Positions 1-9,607 of a stretch of 64,000 nucleotides of DNA are shown here, piece by piece. The position numbers were made by a program, and so were the translations under genes. Source of the DNA: Antedon bifida (Eukaryota > Echinodermata > Crinoidea > Comatulida > Antedonidae). The DNA is taken from NCBI GenBank assembly GCA_963402885.1, contig OY727099.1, positions 24,943,001 to 25,007,000 on the forward strand, in the 5' to 3' direction. The notes under the pieces were generated by a model. It had not been told where the DNA came from and did no database searches. It saw only the letters and a program-made list of their open reading frames with translations. Numbering within the stretch: the first letter of the stretch is position 1; each line of letters starts with the position of its first letter.

Positions 1-20
1 ATGTTTTCCTGAAGAAAAAT

Positions 21-145
21 CTGTCTGTCTACACTATCAATCAAACTAATTTGACAAAAAAAGTGTGATGTGCCCAAATATGGTAGTAATATGCTTAAAT
101 ATGGTGATAGAACATCATCATGTCCATATTTGGGAACATCACATT
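21..145 (+). mobile_element. CArG-MITE copy 1, left part, split by an insertion
   Basis: Starts CTGTCTACACTATCAA and runs through the standard interior of the family, including perfect CArG sequences at 74-83 (CCAAATATGG) and 124-133 (CCATATTTGG). The right terminal part appears at about 276-313 (TTTTTGTCACATAAAG, then TTTGATAGTATGGACAG), so the copy was split by the sequence at 146-275. It lies in the SoxD intron just downstream of the exon at 360-520. Confidence 0.8.
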
Positions 146-275
146 ATATTATATCACACTGTATACCTTGTTGTTAGTTATAAGAATAATTTATGGCCTT
201 GCACGCCCTTGATGAAAAACACCTTTGGGTGATCAAGTTCTCCATGTTTAAATAAAGTATTTATTATTATTATTA
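146..275 (+). mobile_element. 5'-truncated retroposon tail inserted in a MITE
   Basis: About 130 bp ending in AATAAAGTA followed by (TTA)n. This is the layout of a LINE or SINE 3' end. It interrupts MITE copy 1. No coding sequence of a LINE is left. Family not identified. Confidence 0.5.
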
Positions 276-313
276 TTTTTTTGTCACATAAAGTTTGATA
301 GTATGGACAGGTT
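276..313 (+). mobile_element. CArG-MITE copy 1, right terminal part
   Basis: Carries the family right end, TTTTTGTCACATAAAG then TTTGATAGTATGGACAG, and completes the copy that begins at 21. Confidence 0.75.
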
Positions 314-359
314 TCACAATCTGTACTACAGGTTTGCGACTACATACACAAACACCAAC

Positions 360-520
360 CTGCAAGATTTGCTGACGTACATCATTTGTACTTGAGGTAA
401 CTGATGGTTCACCAATTCCTAACGGATGAGTCGGGAGATGACTTGACAGAGCTTCTAACGCTATCTTCTCCTTCTCACCCGTTATCACATCTTGGTAATA
501 AGATGGATCAGGAGGCGAAC
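360..520 (-). CDS. SoxD: SoxD, next coding exon (EKEK block before the HMG box)
   Basis: A 161-bp internal exon. Acceptor AG at 522-521 follows a T-rich tract; donor GT at 359-358 follows CTTGCAG. It starts with GT, which joins the single G left by the previous exon to make a Gly codon (residue 392), then reads 53 codons (393-445) and ends in phase 0. The peptide begins SPPDPSYYQDVITGEKEK and continues IALEALSSHLPT, which aligns with the conserved TEKEKTTLESLTQQLA block found between the PLNLS motif and the HMG box of vertebrate Sox5/6. Matching phase plus this motif support joining it to the exon at 3753-4926. Compared with vertebrate SoxD the spacer between PLNLS and this block is short. 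The HMG-box exons should lie left of position 1, outside the window. Confidence 0.86.
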
Positions 521-604
521 CTAAAACAACAAAAATAAAACATTAATATTATAATTATTATTATTACTATTTATTTACAATATAATTAAATATTAATTAA
601 TGCT

Positions 605-785
605 ATTTTTTTTTCTCTTTTCAATTCAATTCAATCTTTATATATTTAGTTAACAAACATGAGTACAATAGTAATCAATTATTATTAATTAATAACTAAT
701 ATTAAGTATTAATGTTCAGCGCTTAGAGGTTTCACAACATTTGGTGCTATATAAATCCAGGATATTATTATTATTATTATTATAT
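605..785. repeat. Two LINE-type 3' tails
   Basis: At 605-650 the minus strand shows an A/T-rich tail with a GAATT reiteration. At about 708-785 the plus strand reads GCGCTTAGAGG, then GGTGCTATATAAATCC and (ATT)n. That is the familiar L2/CR1-style tail with GCTATATAAAT followed by a trinucleotide run. Both are short and non-coding. Confidence 0.5.
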
Positions 786-1134
786 ATTGCCTCAAATGAA
801 GGGTTCTATAGCAATACAATATACATAGGAAATTGTGTTGCTCTGAGACAAAAATCAATTAAAATAAAAACAATACAAAGTAAAATAAAATAGATTGTTA
901 TAAATATCTATAGACTTTAATCTGAAATAAAATATTAATTAATTAATTGATTAAATTCTGATACATAGAGTAATATTTTAGAGTGAGTTGTTACCCAACA
1001 CAGATTACAGGCGTATTATGAATAGAAAATTAAACCATTCTAATATAAATAGTAATTTACTGATTACTCTGTGTTTCGTTCACAATTTAATTAAAATAAT
1101 TGGCGAGTTATTTGCGTAATGGAAAAATAGAAAG

Positions 1135-1255
1135 TAGCTTAAAGACCTATCTGTGAACCTCGGGTGTCAAGGTCAATTACAGCGTATTCTTCGGGAGGAA
1201 GCGCCCCGGCGTTCCAATTAATGGCGACAATATTGGTACAGGTTCTTTTTTGGGC
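1135..1255. promoter_or_regulatory. Intronic candidate regulatory island
   Basis: A short block of higher G+C and complexity in the SoxD intron, with AATTAC and CCAATTAATGG homeodomain-type cores and the CpG-bearing GAAGCGCCCCGGCG. No open frame. Judged a candidate conserved non-coding element only from composition against its AT-rich flanks. Confidence 0.3.
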
Positions 1256-1924
1256 AATTTTAGCCAACTAATATAGGAAATGAATAATTAGGTTTTAGTG
1301 AAATAAAGCACTTTATTTCAAGCTAGGGTTTAACAAACAAGTCTGCACTTGTGGCGTAGTCCATCCGATAGGCAGTGCCTGGGTCGACTTTATTAATATA
1401 ATCCGTTGTATAATCCTGGATTTTTATTAAATTTTTTGACTATTTGAAAAAAAAATCAATATATTTCAAATATTCCATTATCATAAATTTCAAAAAAAGA
1501 TTTAGACATATAAATATAAACTTTATCATTATTGTGGTTAATATATTATTATTAAATATTATCAAAATAAAAAAGTTTTAATTTGATTTGATTAATATGT
1601 TTTTTTCTTTAAAAAATATTTTTTTAAATTTTAAATTACTTTTATATATATTTTTATTATTTGTTTGTACTATTATTTTCTTAAATCTATCTTATAACTC
1701 TGTAATAAGTATATTTTAACATTTTTAAATTATTAAAATAGTATACTTTGGTTTTAATTTAAAATCACATGCACTTCTTTGAAATAACATTTATACATAG
1801 TCACATATACATTTACATATATCTTCAAAGGGAATTCCATGAAAATGGCCTTCTGATAATTTGTGGGCTTATAGTGGTCAAAAACAATAGGTTATAACTA
1901 AGTCATGTACTAGGACAAACTTGG

Positions 1925-2060
1925 GAAATCAACGCATAAACGATTTCAGATGTTGGAGAAAGTGATTCGTTTACTGCGGCAGTCTCGTTAAACACATGTT
2001 CGTGATGCGTGTTGTAATGAAACATGTGCAACATATCAACGGTTCACTCCCCCGGTAACT
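1925..2060. promoter_or_regulatory. Intronic candidate regulatory island
   Basis: A block of mixed composition with several CpGs between AT-rich stretches. It contains AACACATGTT and ACATGTGC, both with the E-box CANNTG form. No coding potential. Regulatory role is inferred. Confidence 0.25.
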
Positions 2061-2410
2061 TAAATAGAATTTCTTTTCTCGACTCCCTTATTGATTTCAA
2101 TGGTAGGTTTAAAATTCAACCAAGGGATAAATAAAGTTATAACAATTAACGTCTAATGAAACAATAATTCAAAGAGAATTGAAAGCTTATGTTAAACTAT
2201 TTTTGGTGTATGTAGACGCGTACAAAAAGGAATTGAATCAATTCATATAATAGTTGTGCAATAATGTTGATTTGCCAATGAGAGACTTGACATGAAAGTA
2301 TTTACTGTGAAATTGATCACGTTTTAAACATTTGCCAACATTCAGGACAAATTCTTTCGTCCGGTTCAAATTTGCGTCTCTTTAAAGCACTACAGCAATT
2401 TAAAAAAAAA

Positions 2411-2745
2411 ATGCTTTGGTGAACGAATTGTGAAATATTGAATTTAAAAATTAATACAATTTTTTTTAAAGTAATAATTTTATTATATTGACATTTTAAA
2501 AAATATATTTTAAAAATATTATAATCTTTATATTTCTTTCTAATAATTTTATTATATTTACCTATTTTAAGATATATTTTTAAAAATGTTTAAAGTACAT
2601 ATATAGAAATTTCAACAAAAAATACTTTGTTGAACGAATTATGAAATATTAAATTGAAAAATAAATATAATTGTAAGTAATAATTTGATTACAATGACAT
2701 TGATAAAATATATTTTAAAAATATTATAATCTTTTTATTTCTTTC
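2411..2745. repeat. Imperfect direct duplication
   Basis: Two copies of a roughly 140-bp AT-rich unit, about 2411-2555 and 2619-2745. Both start with CTTTG(G/T)TGAACGAATT and end with ATTATAATCTTT(A/T)TATTTC. They are separated by about 60 bp. Confidence 0.7.
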
Positions 2746-3354
2746 TTTTAATGCTGATGGAGTTTTGCTAAATCAAATTTAAAAGGAGGTTTTATGACAT
2801 AAATAGGTGTTTTTTGTACTAATTTTTTAAAAACTTTATTTGGCTATCCAGGTGTAGGGATTGTGTAATTATGCATACTTGGAAAAGTGTGAGGGAATCA
2901 ATATATATAAGTTATTAGAAGTTTTACATTGTTTTTTCTTGAGAAATAAATTTATTTTTAAATTGAAAATCGTAGTAGGATTTTTATTTTAAAATGGCAT
3001 ATTATTTTCCACAAATCATACAGAATTAATTTGAATTAATTTAAATGATTGTAATATGTTTAACACATTTTTAATTGATTGGCTATTATAAAAATCATCT
3101 TTTGGTACTGATTTATTTTTTTGATATATTACTGTGTAGTCAGATACTAGTGTATATCAATATATAGTATGCAATATCATTTTACATATATTTACAATAA
3201 CTGTACTTCATATAAATTATGAGACATAGTTATTGGAACAGAATAGCTAATATGTTATTTTTGTAACATGAAATATTATATAATTTAGAGTAAGTTTATC
3301 TGTAAGTGAAAAATCAAACATAATTAGATGTGCTGTAATATACATTTTATAACA

Positions 3355-3445
3355 CTAACAGCAATTACCATTAATTTTGCCAGTTCAAAGGTCAAAATCG
3401 TAATTGACGAGACGCTTTAAAGCATTTACCTCGTGGAAATATTGA
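3355..3445. promoter_or_regulatory. Intronic candidate regulatory island near the SoxD donor
   Basis: Has TTCAAAGGTCAAAA (a nuclear-receptor half site AGGTCA), TAATTG and ATTAAT homeodomain cores and two CpGs. It lies about 300 bp from the donor of the SoxD 5' coding exon. No open frame. Confidence 0.25.
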
Positions 3446-3752
3446 TTAGGATTTTGTGAGGTAATTACTTATTAATAAATATAAAACTGCACATAAAAAT
3501 AAATCATTATTGTTAGCGTTCATCGTGCATTTCCTATTGCATTTTCAGAACAAAACACGCCATCTGTCACTATTACTAACTCCATAAAAGTGTTGTCTCT
3601 TATTTCAAACTCGTTAATAATTAAAATTTCATCTCAGAACACTGCTTTTTTCTTTCGTGACCCTGAAAAAAAGATTTCTTAAAAGTTCAGGGATCAACCT
3701 ATCTGAATAGAAATTATATTCAAGTTAGAAAATGATGTATGTGCATATTTAC

Positions 3753-4926
3753 CCGTTTCTGAGCTGTCTTTGTACAGACTGGCTGTCGATCCTGCCAGAA
3801 TCTCTGCTTCGTGCGTCGTGTACTTTCGATAGCTATCTTTCGGCGACAACGACTGACTACGTTTCAAAGGTTCTGTGATCGTTACAGGTCGCGATCGTAC
3901 AAAGTTTTGCTGAGGTGGCGATGGCGGACTTTGGAGGTCGATCATTTTTGGCATACCCATCATTTTCGGGGGCGCCTTGGATGACAGATTTAAAGGTTGC
4001 GCTTCACTGATAGGATGGGCTGCTTTCGGACTTAACCGTATTTGCGACGGGAAGACCTGCGGTGAAAAAGGAGTTTGAGGTATCGTGAGAAGTCCCTTGT
4101 TCGAGATAGTCGTTGTTCCTGATAATACCGGTTGCGTGCTCATATGATGCGTCCGGGTCGTAGGAACAGGTTTTGGTTGATGGTGTAAATCAAGTTTTGG
4201 AGAAGTAGGGGAAAGTCCGACTTTAACGCCAGCCTGGGGATCGGTAGGGGAAGGTAAAATCATGTGAGGGGGTAAAGGATAGGAATCACCGGGGTATATG
4301 GGTATGAGACGGATACCCGCGTATCCCGGCGGCGCGGCAGCTTTGTACTGCTCCTGAACAGCCTGCGACAGAAGTTGAATACGTTGTTGTTGTTGCATTA
4401 TCTGCTGCTGTTGCATCTGTATCATCTCCTGTTGTTGCCGTTGTACTTCAAGCTGTTGCTGTTGTTTCGCTAACTGTGCTTTGTGGATATCTGTGTTTTC
4501 ACGTTGTTGTATTAACAATTGTTCTTTTAATACATTTAACTGTAGTAGCATATCCTGGATTTGCGCATCTTTTTCTGCTAATTGTTCTGAGGTAGATTTT
4601 GCATTCGTCTTTTGTACATTTTTAACCTCTACAGTTTTTTCCAAACCCATATTTCCATTCAAATCAATTGTCATTGTATCTTCTTCTTTTATATCCTTCG
4701 CTTGATTATCTTTTTCTTCCATTAATACATTTTCCTCAGACGAGCAATCGCACGACTGCCCTGAATCACTTAACGAGTCCGTGGTTCGAGTCAATTTGTT
4801 GACCGTTCTGTCAATTAGATACGTTTCTTGTTGTTGTTCTTCTGTGTCCATAGTTTCGTCAACGATCTCACATTTGATCGGTTTGTGTTTAGTTAATTCC
4901 AGAGCAGTATCCATTACCATAGACAT
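3753..4926 (-). CDS. SoxD: SoxD (Sox5/6/13-type) transcription factor, 5' coding exon
   Basis: Encodes residues 1-391 plus the first base of codon 392. Order of segments: acidic N-terminus (about 1-110) with two sumoylation-type psi-K-x-E sites (IKCE at 17-20, IKEE at 79-82); a leucine-zipper and glutamine-rich coiled coil (about 113-195) that begins LAEKDAQIQDMLLQLNVLKE, closely like the SoxD coiled coil; an IPIYP segment (208-212) resembling the MIPVFP stretch of Sox5/6; a Pro/Ser-rich linker; and AQPLNLSSK (309-317), where PLNLS is the CtBP-binding motif known from Sox6. SoxD proteins dimerise through the coiled coil, bind AACAAT-type DNA through a C-terminal HMG box and act as nuclear regulators without their own transactivation domain. 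The HMG box is not in this exon. Start: ATG at 4926 is the first codon possible because an in-frame TGA lies at 4932-4930, just inside the acceptor (AG at 4937-4936, exon from 4935). Donor GT at 3752-3751 (ACGG|GTAAAT) leaves one base, G. The exon is far less AT-rich than its flanks. Confidence 0.93.
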
Positions 4927-4935
4927 ACTTCAACT
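4927..4935 (-). other. SoxD: SoxD 5' UTR remnant in the start-codon exon
   Basis: Nine bases between the splice acceptor (pyrimidine-rich tract ending in AG at 4937-4936) and the ATG. They contain a TGA in frame with the ATG, so translation cannot enter from an upstream exon in this frame. The rest of the leader must come from one or more non-coding exons further right. Confidence 0.75.
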
Positions 4936-5336
4936 CTAAAAATAGGAAAACAAACATTAATTTATTACAAATATAAAAATTATTACCGGTAATCCACTCT
5001 ATCAAATGTATAAAAATGTTCAAAAAGATTATATAAGTATCATTCACTTAATGCCAATTTACAATTCAACAACATAAGTATTCTTCATCCAATAAAAACA
5101 ATTTCAACATTCGTAGTCTTAGGCATATAATCCATGCAGTGAGGCCGTGTATGAACAAAAACATGTGTACAACATGCCTTACTGAATAAAGTAGGCTATT
5201 AACCAACTGGTATCGGAGTGTGTACTAGTAGTAGCTATGTACACAGCAAGACCGCTAAACATCAATTGAAAACCGAGTTATATTAGTAGTAATTTATTCT
5301 CACTTCCCGGTGGGAGAACAGAAGAATCGTAAATAC

Positions 5337-5800
5337 CTAACAAGTTTATTTGCGTTGATATATGAATTGTAGTTGCTTGCCTTGGTCGTCATGGACCAGT
5401 AGATGTTGGACAACACAACCGTGACATATACAATGAATACTTATTAACAACGATCCCTGTTTTAAATCAATGTGGATGGTGTCTCCGAGCTGCAGCCCTA
5501 TGGACGATAACTGATAAGGGGAGATATGTATTTCCGAGGGGAAAATTAATAAAGGTACTAAGTATGCGCTATTCTGATAATAACATTTTGGGAAGTGAGT
5601 CAGTGATTGCGTCTTGCTCATCACAGAGAGCTGGAGCCATACAAAACAATATAAGCTACAGCCAGTTAATCCTGAGGAAGTCCTAATAGAGCGCGGAGTA
5701 GAACATAGCGAGTAGGAAACGGTGCGGTAATCAACGCTTTTCGATACTTTCGGAGTAACAAACAGTCACGAGGAGCTACGACACACATGGATATTCTCAG
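5337..5800 (-). promoter_or_regulatory. Candidate SoxD leader exon and proximal promoter
   Basis: The segment is clearly richer in G+C and sequence complexity than its flanks and sits just upstream of the SoxD start-codon exon. On the minus strand it ends in a plausible donor, GTTAG|GTATTT (exon end 5337, GT at 5336-5335), which would splice over about 400 bp to the acceptor at 4937-4936. It could therefore be a non-coding first exon with its promoter around 5650-5800. No clear TATA box was seen. The 92-codon frame inside it would be an upstream ORF. This is inference from position, composition and splice sites. Confidence 0.4.
5346..5624 (-). CDS. Unrecognised 92-codon frame, possible upstream ORF
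   Basis: An ATG-started frame, MMSKTQSLTHF at the N-terminus, with alternating hydrophobic and polar residues in the second half (GDTIHIDLKQGSLLISIHC). It matches no family I recognise and has no signal peptide or membrane segment. It lies wholly inside the candidate SoxD leader exon and stops 9 bp before the putative donor at 5336. It could be a translated upstream ORF that lowers SoxD translation, a relic, or chance. The lower A+T content makes a long open frame less surprising, so coding status is uncertain. Confidence 0.25.
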   Translation of the reverse strand: MMSKTQSLTHFPKCYYQNSAYLVPLLIFPSEIHISPYQLSSIGLQLGDTIHIDLKQGSLLISIHCICHGCVVQHLLVHDDQGKQLQFIYQRK

Positions 5801-7288
5801 GTAAGATAGAATAGGAAGTGAATAAATTTATTATTTGATAACATTTGAATGATAAGTATAAACAGAGGTTTAATAACTGTTATTTTAACGCTTGTGTCGA
5901 CTTTATTGCATGCAGTGCAGCTAGTGTGTTCGCACGTAACAGGTGGCCTATAACTGTTTACTTAGGCCCAATACTACTACTCAACGAAGTAACAGAATTG
6001 GCCTAAATCAAGAAAAACAGAACAGACATAAATGAACATTTCCCGTTTAGAAATAGAACACACAAATTAAGAAAGACAGAAATGAGTAAAAACACAAGTT
6101 TTCTAGCAATTTGGTTGTATATAAAAAGACAAGTAATATACCCAAAGTATAGTAAATATCAGCCAAGTTAATGGGTTTTTATCTTAAACTACTTTGCAAG
6201 TCAGATCCAAGACGTAAGGTCAGTAATTAATTAACTTTGTCGTTATGATCTATCCTTGACAAAATAAGAGAAAAACAGGACGTGGATAATCTACAGCGAG
6301 AATACATCATAAATTCCTGTATTTGCGTTACTTTTATGATTCTAAATAGAAGGTAGTAAGTTAGCTCAGCCAAAACACCGGCCATTGGAAATATTAATTA
6401 TGAAAATGAAAAAAAAACAAAACTTTTACAAAAAGTATAAAAGTTAGTAAACATTAAACAAAATCCTTAAAAAATACAAACAAATAATATATATAATATA
6501 AAAATATAAGTAGTAAAAATTATAAATAATTTACTGGAACAGACAGTATTCACATTAATATTGCTAAAATAAATACTTATTTTTAATAAAGATATACATA
6601 TAAATATTGATGCACTGATGCTAGTGTTGCCCGAAAGCTCTGCTAACTTTTCTGGCTGTTTTACTTTATCGTTTTGATTTAGCTTTTCGCCTTTTTTTTT
6701 TTTTTGTATCTCCATTGAGATCCAGCCACTGATACCCACAGCATTGTCATTTTTTTCAGTAATTTGCCTTTGGATTTATAAATTTTGATAAATATATATG
6801 TATTAAATTTCTTAAATTAATACTTGATTAATACTGTATTGATAGCAGAAAAGAATTTTATTGACTTTTACTATTAAAGATACTTTTTAAAATCAATAAT
6901 TACACAATTACCAAACTATAAATGTATCACATCTTTCTTAAAATCACTCCAAATCTTTCATTTTTACACCCTTCCAATTACACCGTCCAATTAGGTATTA
7001 AAATCTTTTGGTTTTGTATCGTACCAATGAGAAATACGACACCCATGATTCACGATCATTATCAGTTTTAAAATCCCATTTACCGCTTCCTATTCTTATA
7101 ATACTTTGCACGCTATGGTGTAACTCAAGTGAAAGTTGTGAAATTAATTATAAATACGTAATAAATTACTATGATAAATAGCATTTAACGAAAAATAATA
7201 AAAGTATAGTGACAGAATAAGTTTGTAAATAACTGCACAAAATCATCAGAATAAAAATTGTACCATATTATCAAACTCAGCATCTATA
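5801..7288. other. AT-rich intergenic sequence
   Basis: No exon-like frame. A perfect plus-strand donor (CTCAG|GTAAGA) sits at its left edge (see findings). It contains one dispersed repeat at 6611-6780; the rest is unremarkable A/T-rich sequence. Confidence 0.6.
6611..6780 (+). repeat. Dispersed repeat, copy 1 (pair with 36567-36739)
   Basis: Starts TGCACTGATG, then TTGCCCGAAAGCT and CTAACTTTTCTGGCTG, a poly-T run, then GATCCAGCCACTGATACCC and TTTGCCTTTGGATTTAT. The second copy at 36567 is close over about 170 bp. The GATGAAGG...CCCGAAAGC pattern recalls the ends of Penelope-like elements, but no reverse transcriptase or GIY-YIG coding is present, so this link is tentative. Confidence 0.65.
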
Positions 7289-7429
7289 AAGCTGTGTCTA
7301 CACTATCAAACTTTATGACAAAAAAATGTGATGTGCCCATACATGGACATGATGATATCCTATCACTACCATATTTGGGCATATCACACTTTTTTTGTCA
7401 AACTAGTTTGATAGTGTAGACAGAGATTT
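7289..7429 (-). mobile_element. CArG-MITE copy 2
   Basis: Complete palindromic copy, AAAGCTGTGTCTACACTATC to the mirrored end GATAGTGTAGACAGAG. One perfect CArG at 7369-7378 (CCATATTTGG). Strand is given relative to the form that starts with AAACTAGTTTGAC. Confidence 0.85.
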
Positions 7430-9180
7430 AGTGAATTCCATTGAAACTATTTTTAATGTAGCCTAATTCAATTTTCAACAAGGCCTAATAATAAACATTA
7501 TCTCTTGGTTTAATTAATGTATCAATTAAAAGTAATAATGGTTGTCTGCTACTATAGTAATGTACTTTAACTTTTCTATCTTACAGACTTAAGACACAAT
7601 TAATATACATGGAAGGTTGACTCCAAATGAAGACCTGGCCACGGGCAAGTGTACTATGGCCATCAGAGACGTCAGCTAGGTTAAGTGAGGCCATGATGGG
7701 CTTAGCCTGAAGATTACCCAATTGAGTTTATGTTGTAGACTATTTGTTGCCGGTTTAGATTAAGGGTGTTTATAGGCTAATAACGATAACACAACCATGG
7801 CCAGAAAAATAGTGGTAAACTAGGTGGGTTACTGCTACCTGCCAATCTTAAGACCCTGGGTCCAAATCCAGTTATGATCACTAAGTCTGTTCTCATGGCC
7901 AAAACAGTGCAACTACTAAGCTTCATGGTATTTTTAGTAATGATTATATATTACTCTATTCTTGATTACTGTAAGTTGAACATTACAATTAATGTGGATC
8001 ATAATTTTACATTTACCATATTGCAATAATCATAACATAAGTATTTAATGTTAGGATAGTAAGATCCTAATAATGTTAATCTCGCAGTGATAGTCATTCT
8101 GTACGCTTGACATAGCCTACAGGCTTAGGTATAATAAGCTAAAGGATGTACAAGATACGGGCACCTAGTCGCTTAAGGCTTAAACTATGATAAATACATC
8201 AAACGCCGGACATAATGACAAACACTGTAATCATATATAATGCAATGTATACTTATATTGTAACTGTCTTACGACAATGGACGTGGTTCATTGAGCACAT
8301 CCTAACTAATGGGCTTTAATAACATACTCCGCATTAATATTACTCATATCAGCTATTTTTTTTTCTGTCTCGCAACAATTTAATAGAATTGGGAGCTACG
8401 TTGCGTAGCACATTCCCGCGGGATTGACCCCCTTCCCTTGATGAAACCTAGGTGGAAAATTAAGTATCGAGGTTGCACGCTTTGTTTCAATTTTCAATCT
8501 TGTATATTTAAATTCATCACAAACTGTAATTTCAATTGACTAAAAACTGAATAAATTTATGCGTAAAAGTATTTGTGTATTTCAAAACTAATTATAAAAG
8601 TAATCTGTAAATAAATTATTTATTTGTATATTTTATAGTTGTATTTTATGACACTTTGTAATCGGTAAAAATGGGTTTCTTACTCAAAGGATAATGTACT
8701 GTACAGTTATAGCTGAGGATCTAGCACAAGAATAAAAAATGAAAATAAATAAAAAGCTAAATATTGCCATGTATACTTTGTTCAAAGGAAAGTAAAACAT
8801 TATAAAAACTGTTTTCTTACAATTTCATTTTAAATTTTCGTTTATAACCTATTATTTATTGTGACAAATAAGAAGTGTCAGAATCAGAAATATAGCACAA
8901 CAAAAATCAGAAATTTTTATTTAAAAAGGAAATATATCTGCTTTAATTGAAAGATTAAATTCCCTTTATACTAATTTATCAATTATATTCTTGCAAAAAA
9001 ACGGAGAAAACTTGGAAAAAATTTGTCAGAGTTGATAATACTATTGGAGCCATCCAGGAAGTTAAAAATACAGATAGAAAAATTTCCATTTCCTATAAAC
9101 GTACCTAAACAAGAAGTAAGCATACGTACATAATTCATATTTAAGAAAACCCTGTTGTAATTACTTTAATAAAGAGGATT
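7430..9180. other. Non-coding intergenic sequence
   Basis: No gene seen. Around 7800-7880 a tRNA-like stretch (TGGTAAACTAGG, then GGGTCCAAATCC) resembles degenerate Pol III A and B boxes of a SINE. At 8412-8424 ATTCCCGCGGGAT is a palindromic E2F-like site in a small GC-rich patch (8390-8470). The rest is AT-rich. Confidence 0.45.
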
Positions 9181-9184
9181 AACA

Positions 9185-9345
9185 CTTGAAACTACGGCTT
9201 TCCTCTCGCACTTGAAAGACTGTCACGTGGGTCCCCGAGGGCGACAAAACGCAACAACTACACAAACATAAACCAGTAGTGAAGAATTCGACGTACTAAG
9301 CATCATATGCGTGACAACGGTCCCAAACGGGAGTGAACTTGGCAA
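9185..9345. promoter_or_regulatory. Candidate regulatory island with a palindromic E-box
   Basis: Higher-complexity sequence with CACGTG at 9224-9229, several CpGs and repeated ACAAC motifs. No open frame. Function is inferred only from composition and motif content. Confidence 0.25.
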
Positions 9346-9473
9346 CAACTAACCAAACCAACATCAACTTAAATTGAAATTAAACTTACAAAAAGTATTT
9401 CTTGTGGTAAAAATAATAAGACATTTAATCCTCAAAAGAATTTTAATGCAAAGTTTTAAATAAACTTAAAATT

Positions 9474-9607
9474 AAAGCTCAGTCTACACTATCAAACTAG
9501 TTTGACAAAAAAAGTGTGATATGCCCAAATACGGTAGTGATATGACATCATCATGTCCATATGGGCATTTTTTGTCACATAAAGTTTGATAGTGTAGACA
9601 GAGCTTT
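9474..9607 (+). mobile_element. CArG-MITE copy 3
   Basis: Full copy, AAAGCTCAGTCTACACTATC to GATAGTGTAGACAGAGCTTT. Its CArG-like sites are degenerate (one has a C in the A/T core, another lost two bases). No perfect site. Confidence 0.85.

Larger units (their letters stand above)
521..3752 (-). other. SoxD intron with candidate regulatory islands
   Basis: A 3.2-kb AT-rich intron between the two SoxD coding exons. It holds a LINE-like tail (about 708-785), a LINE-type tail on the minus strand (605-650), an imperfect direct duplication (2411-2745) and three higher-complexity islands listed separately (1135-1255, 1925-2060, 3355-3445). No other open frame with exon-like borders was seen. Confidence 0.7.

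Noticed and set aside
273..359. Extension of the SoxD exon frame beyond position 360 to a stop at 273
   Set aside because: The extension runs into the terminal part of a MITE, and a GT donor after CTTGCAG at 360 gives a phase-0 exon end.
4481..4705. Plus-strand 74-codon frame inside the SoxD exon
   Set aside because: Antisense shadow of the glutamine-rich SoxD coding sequence.
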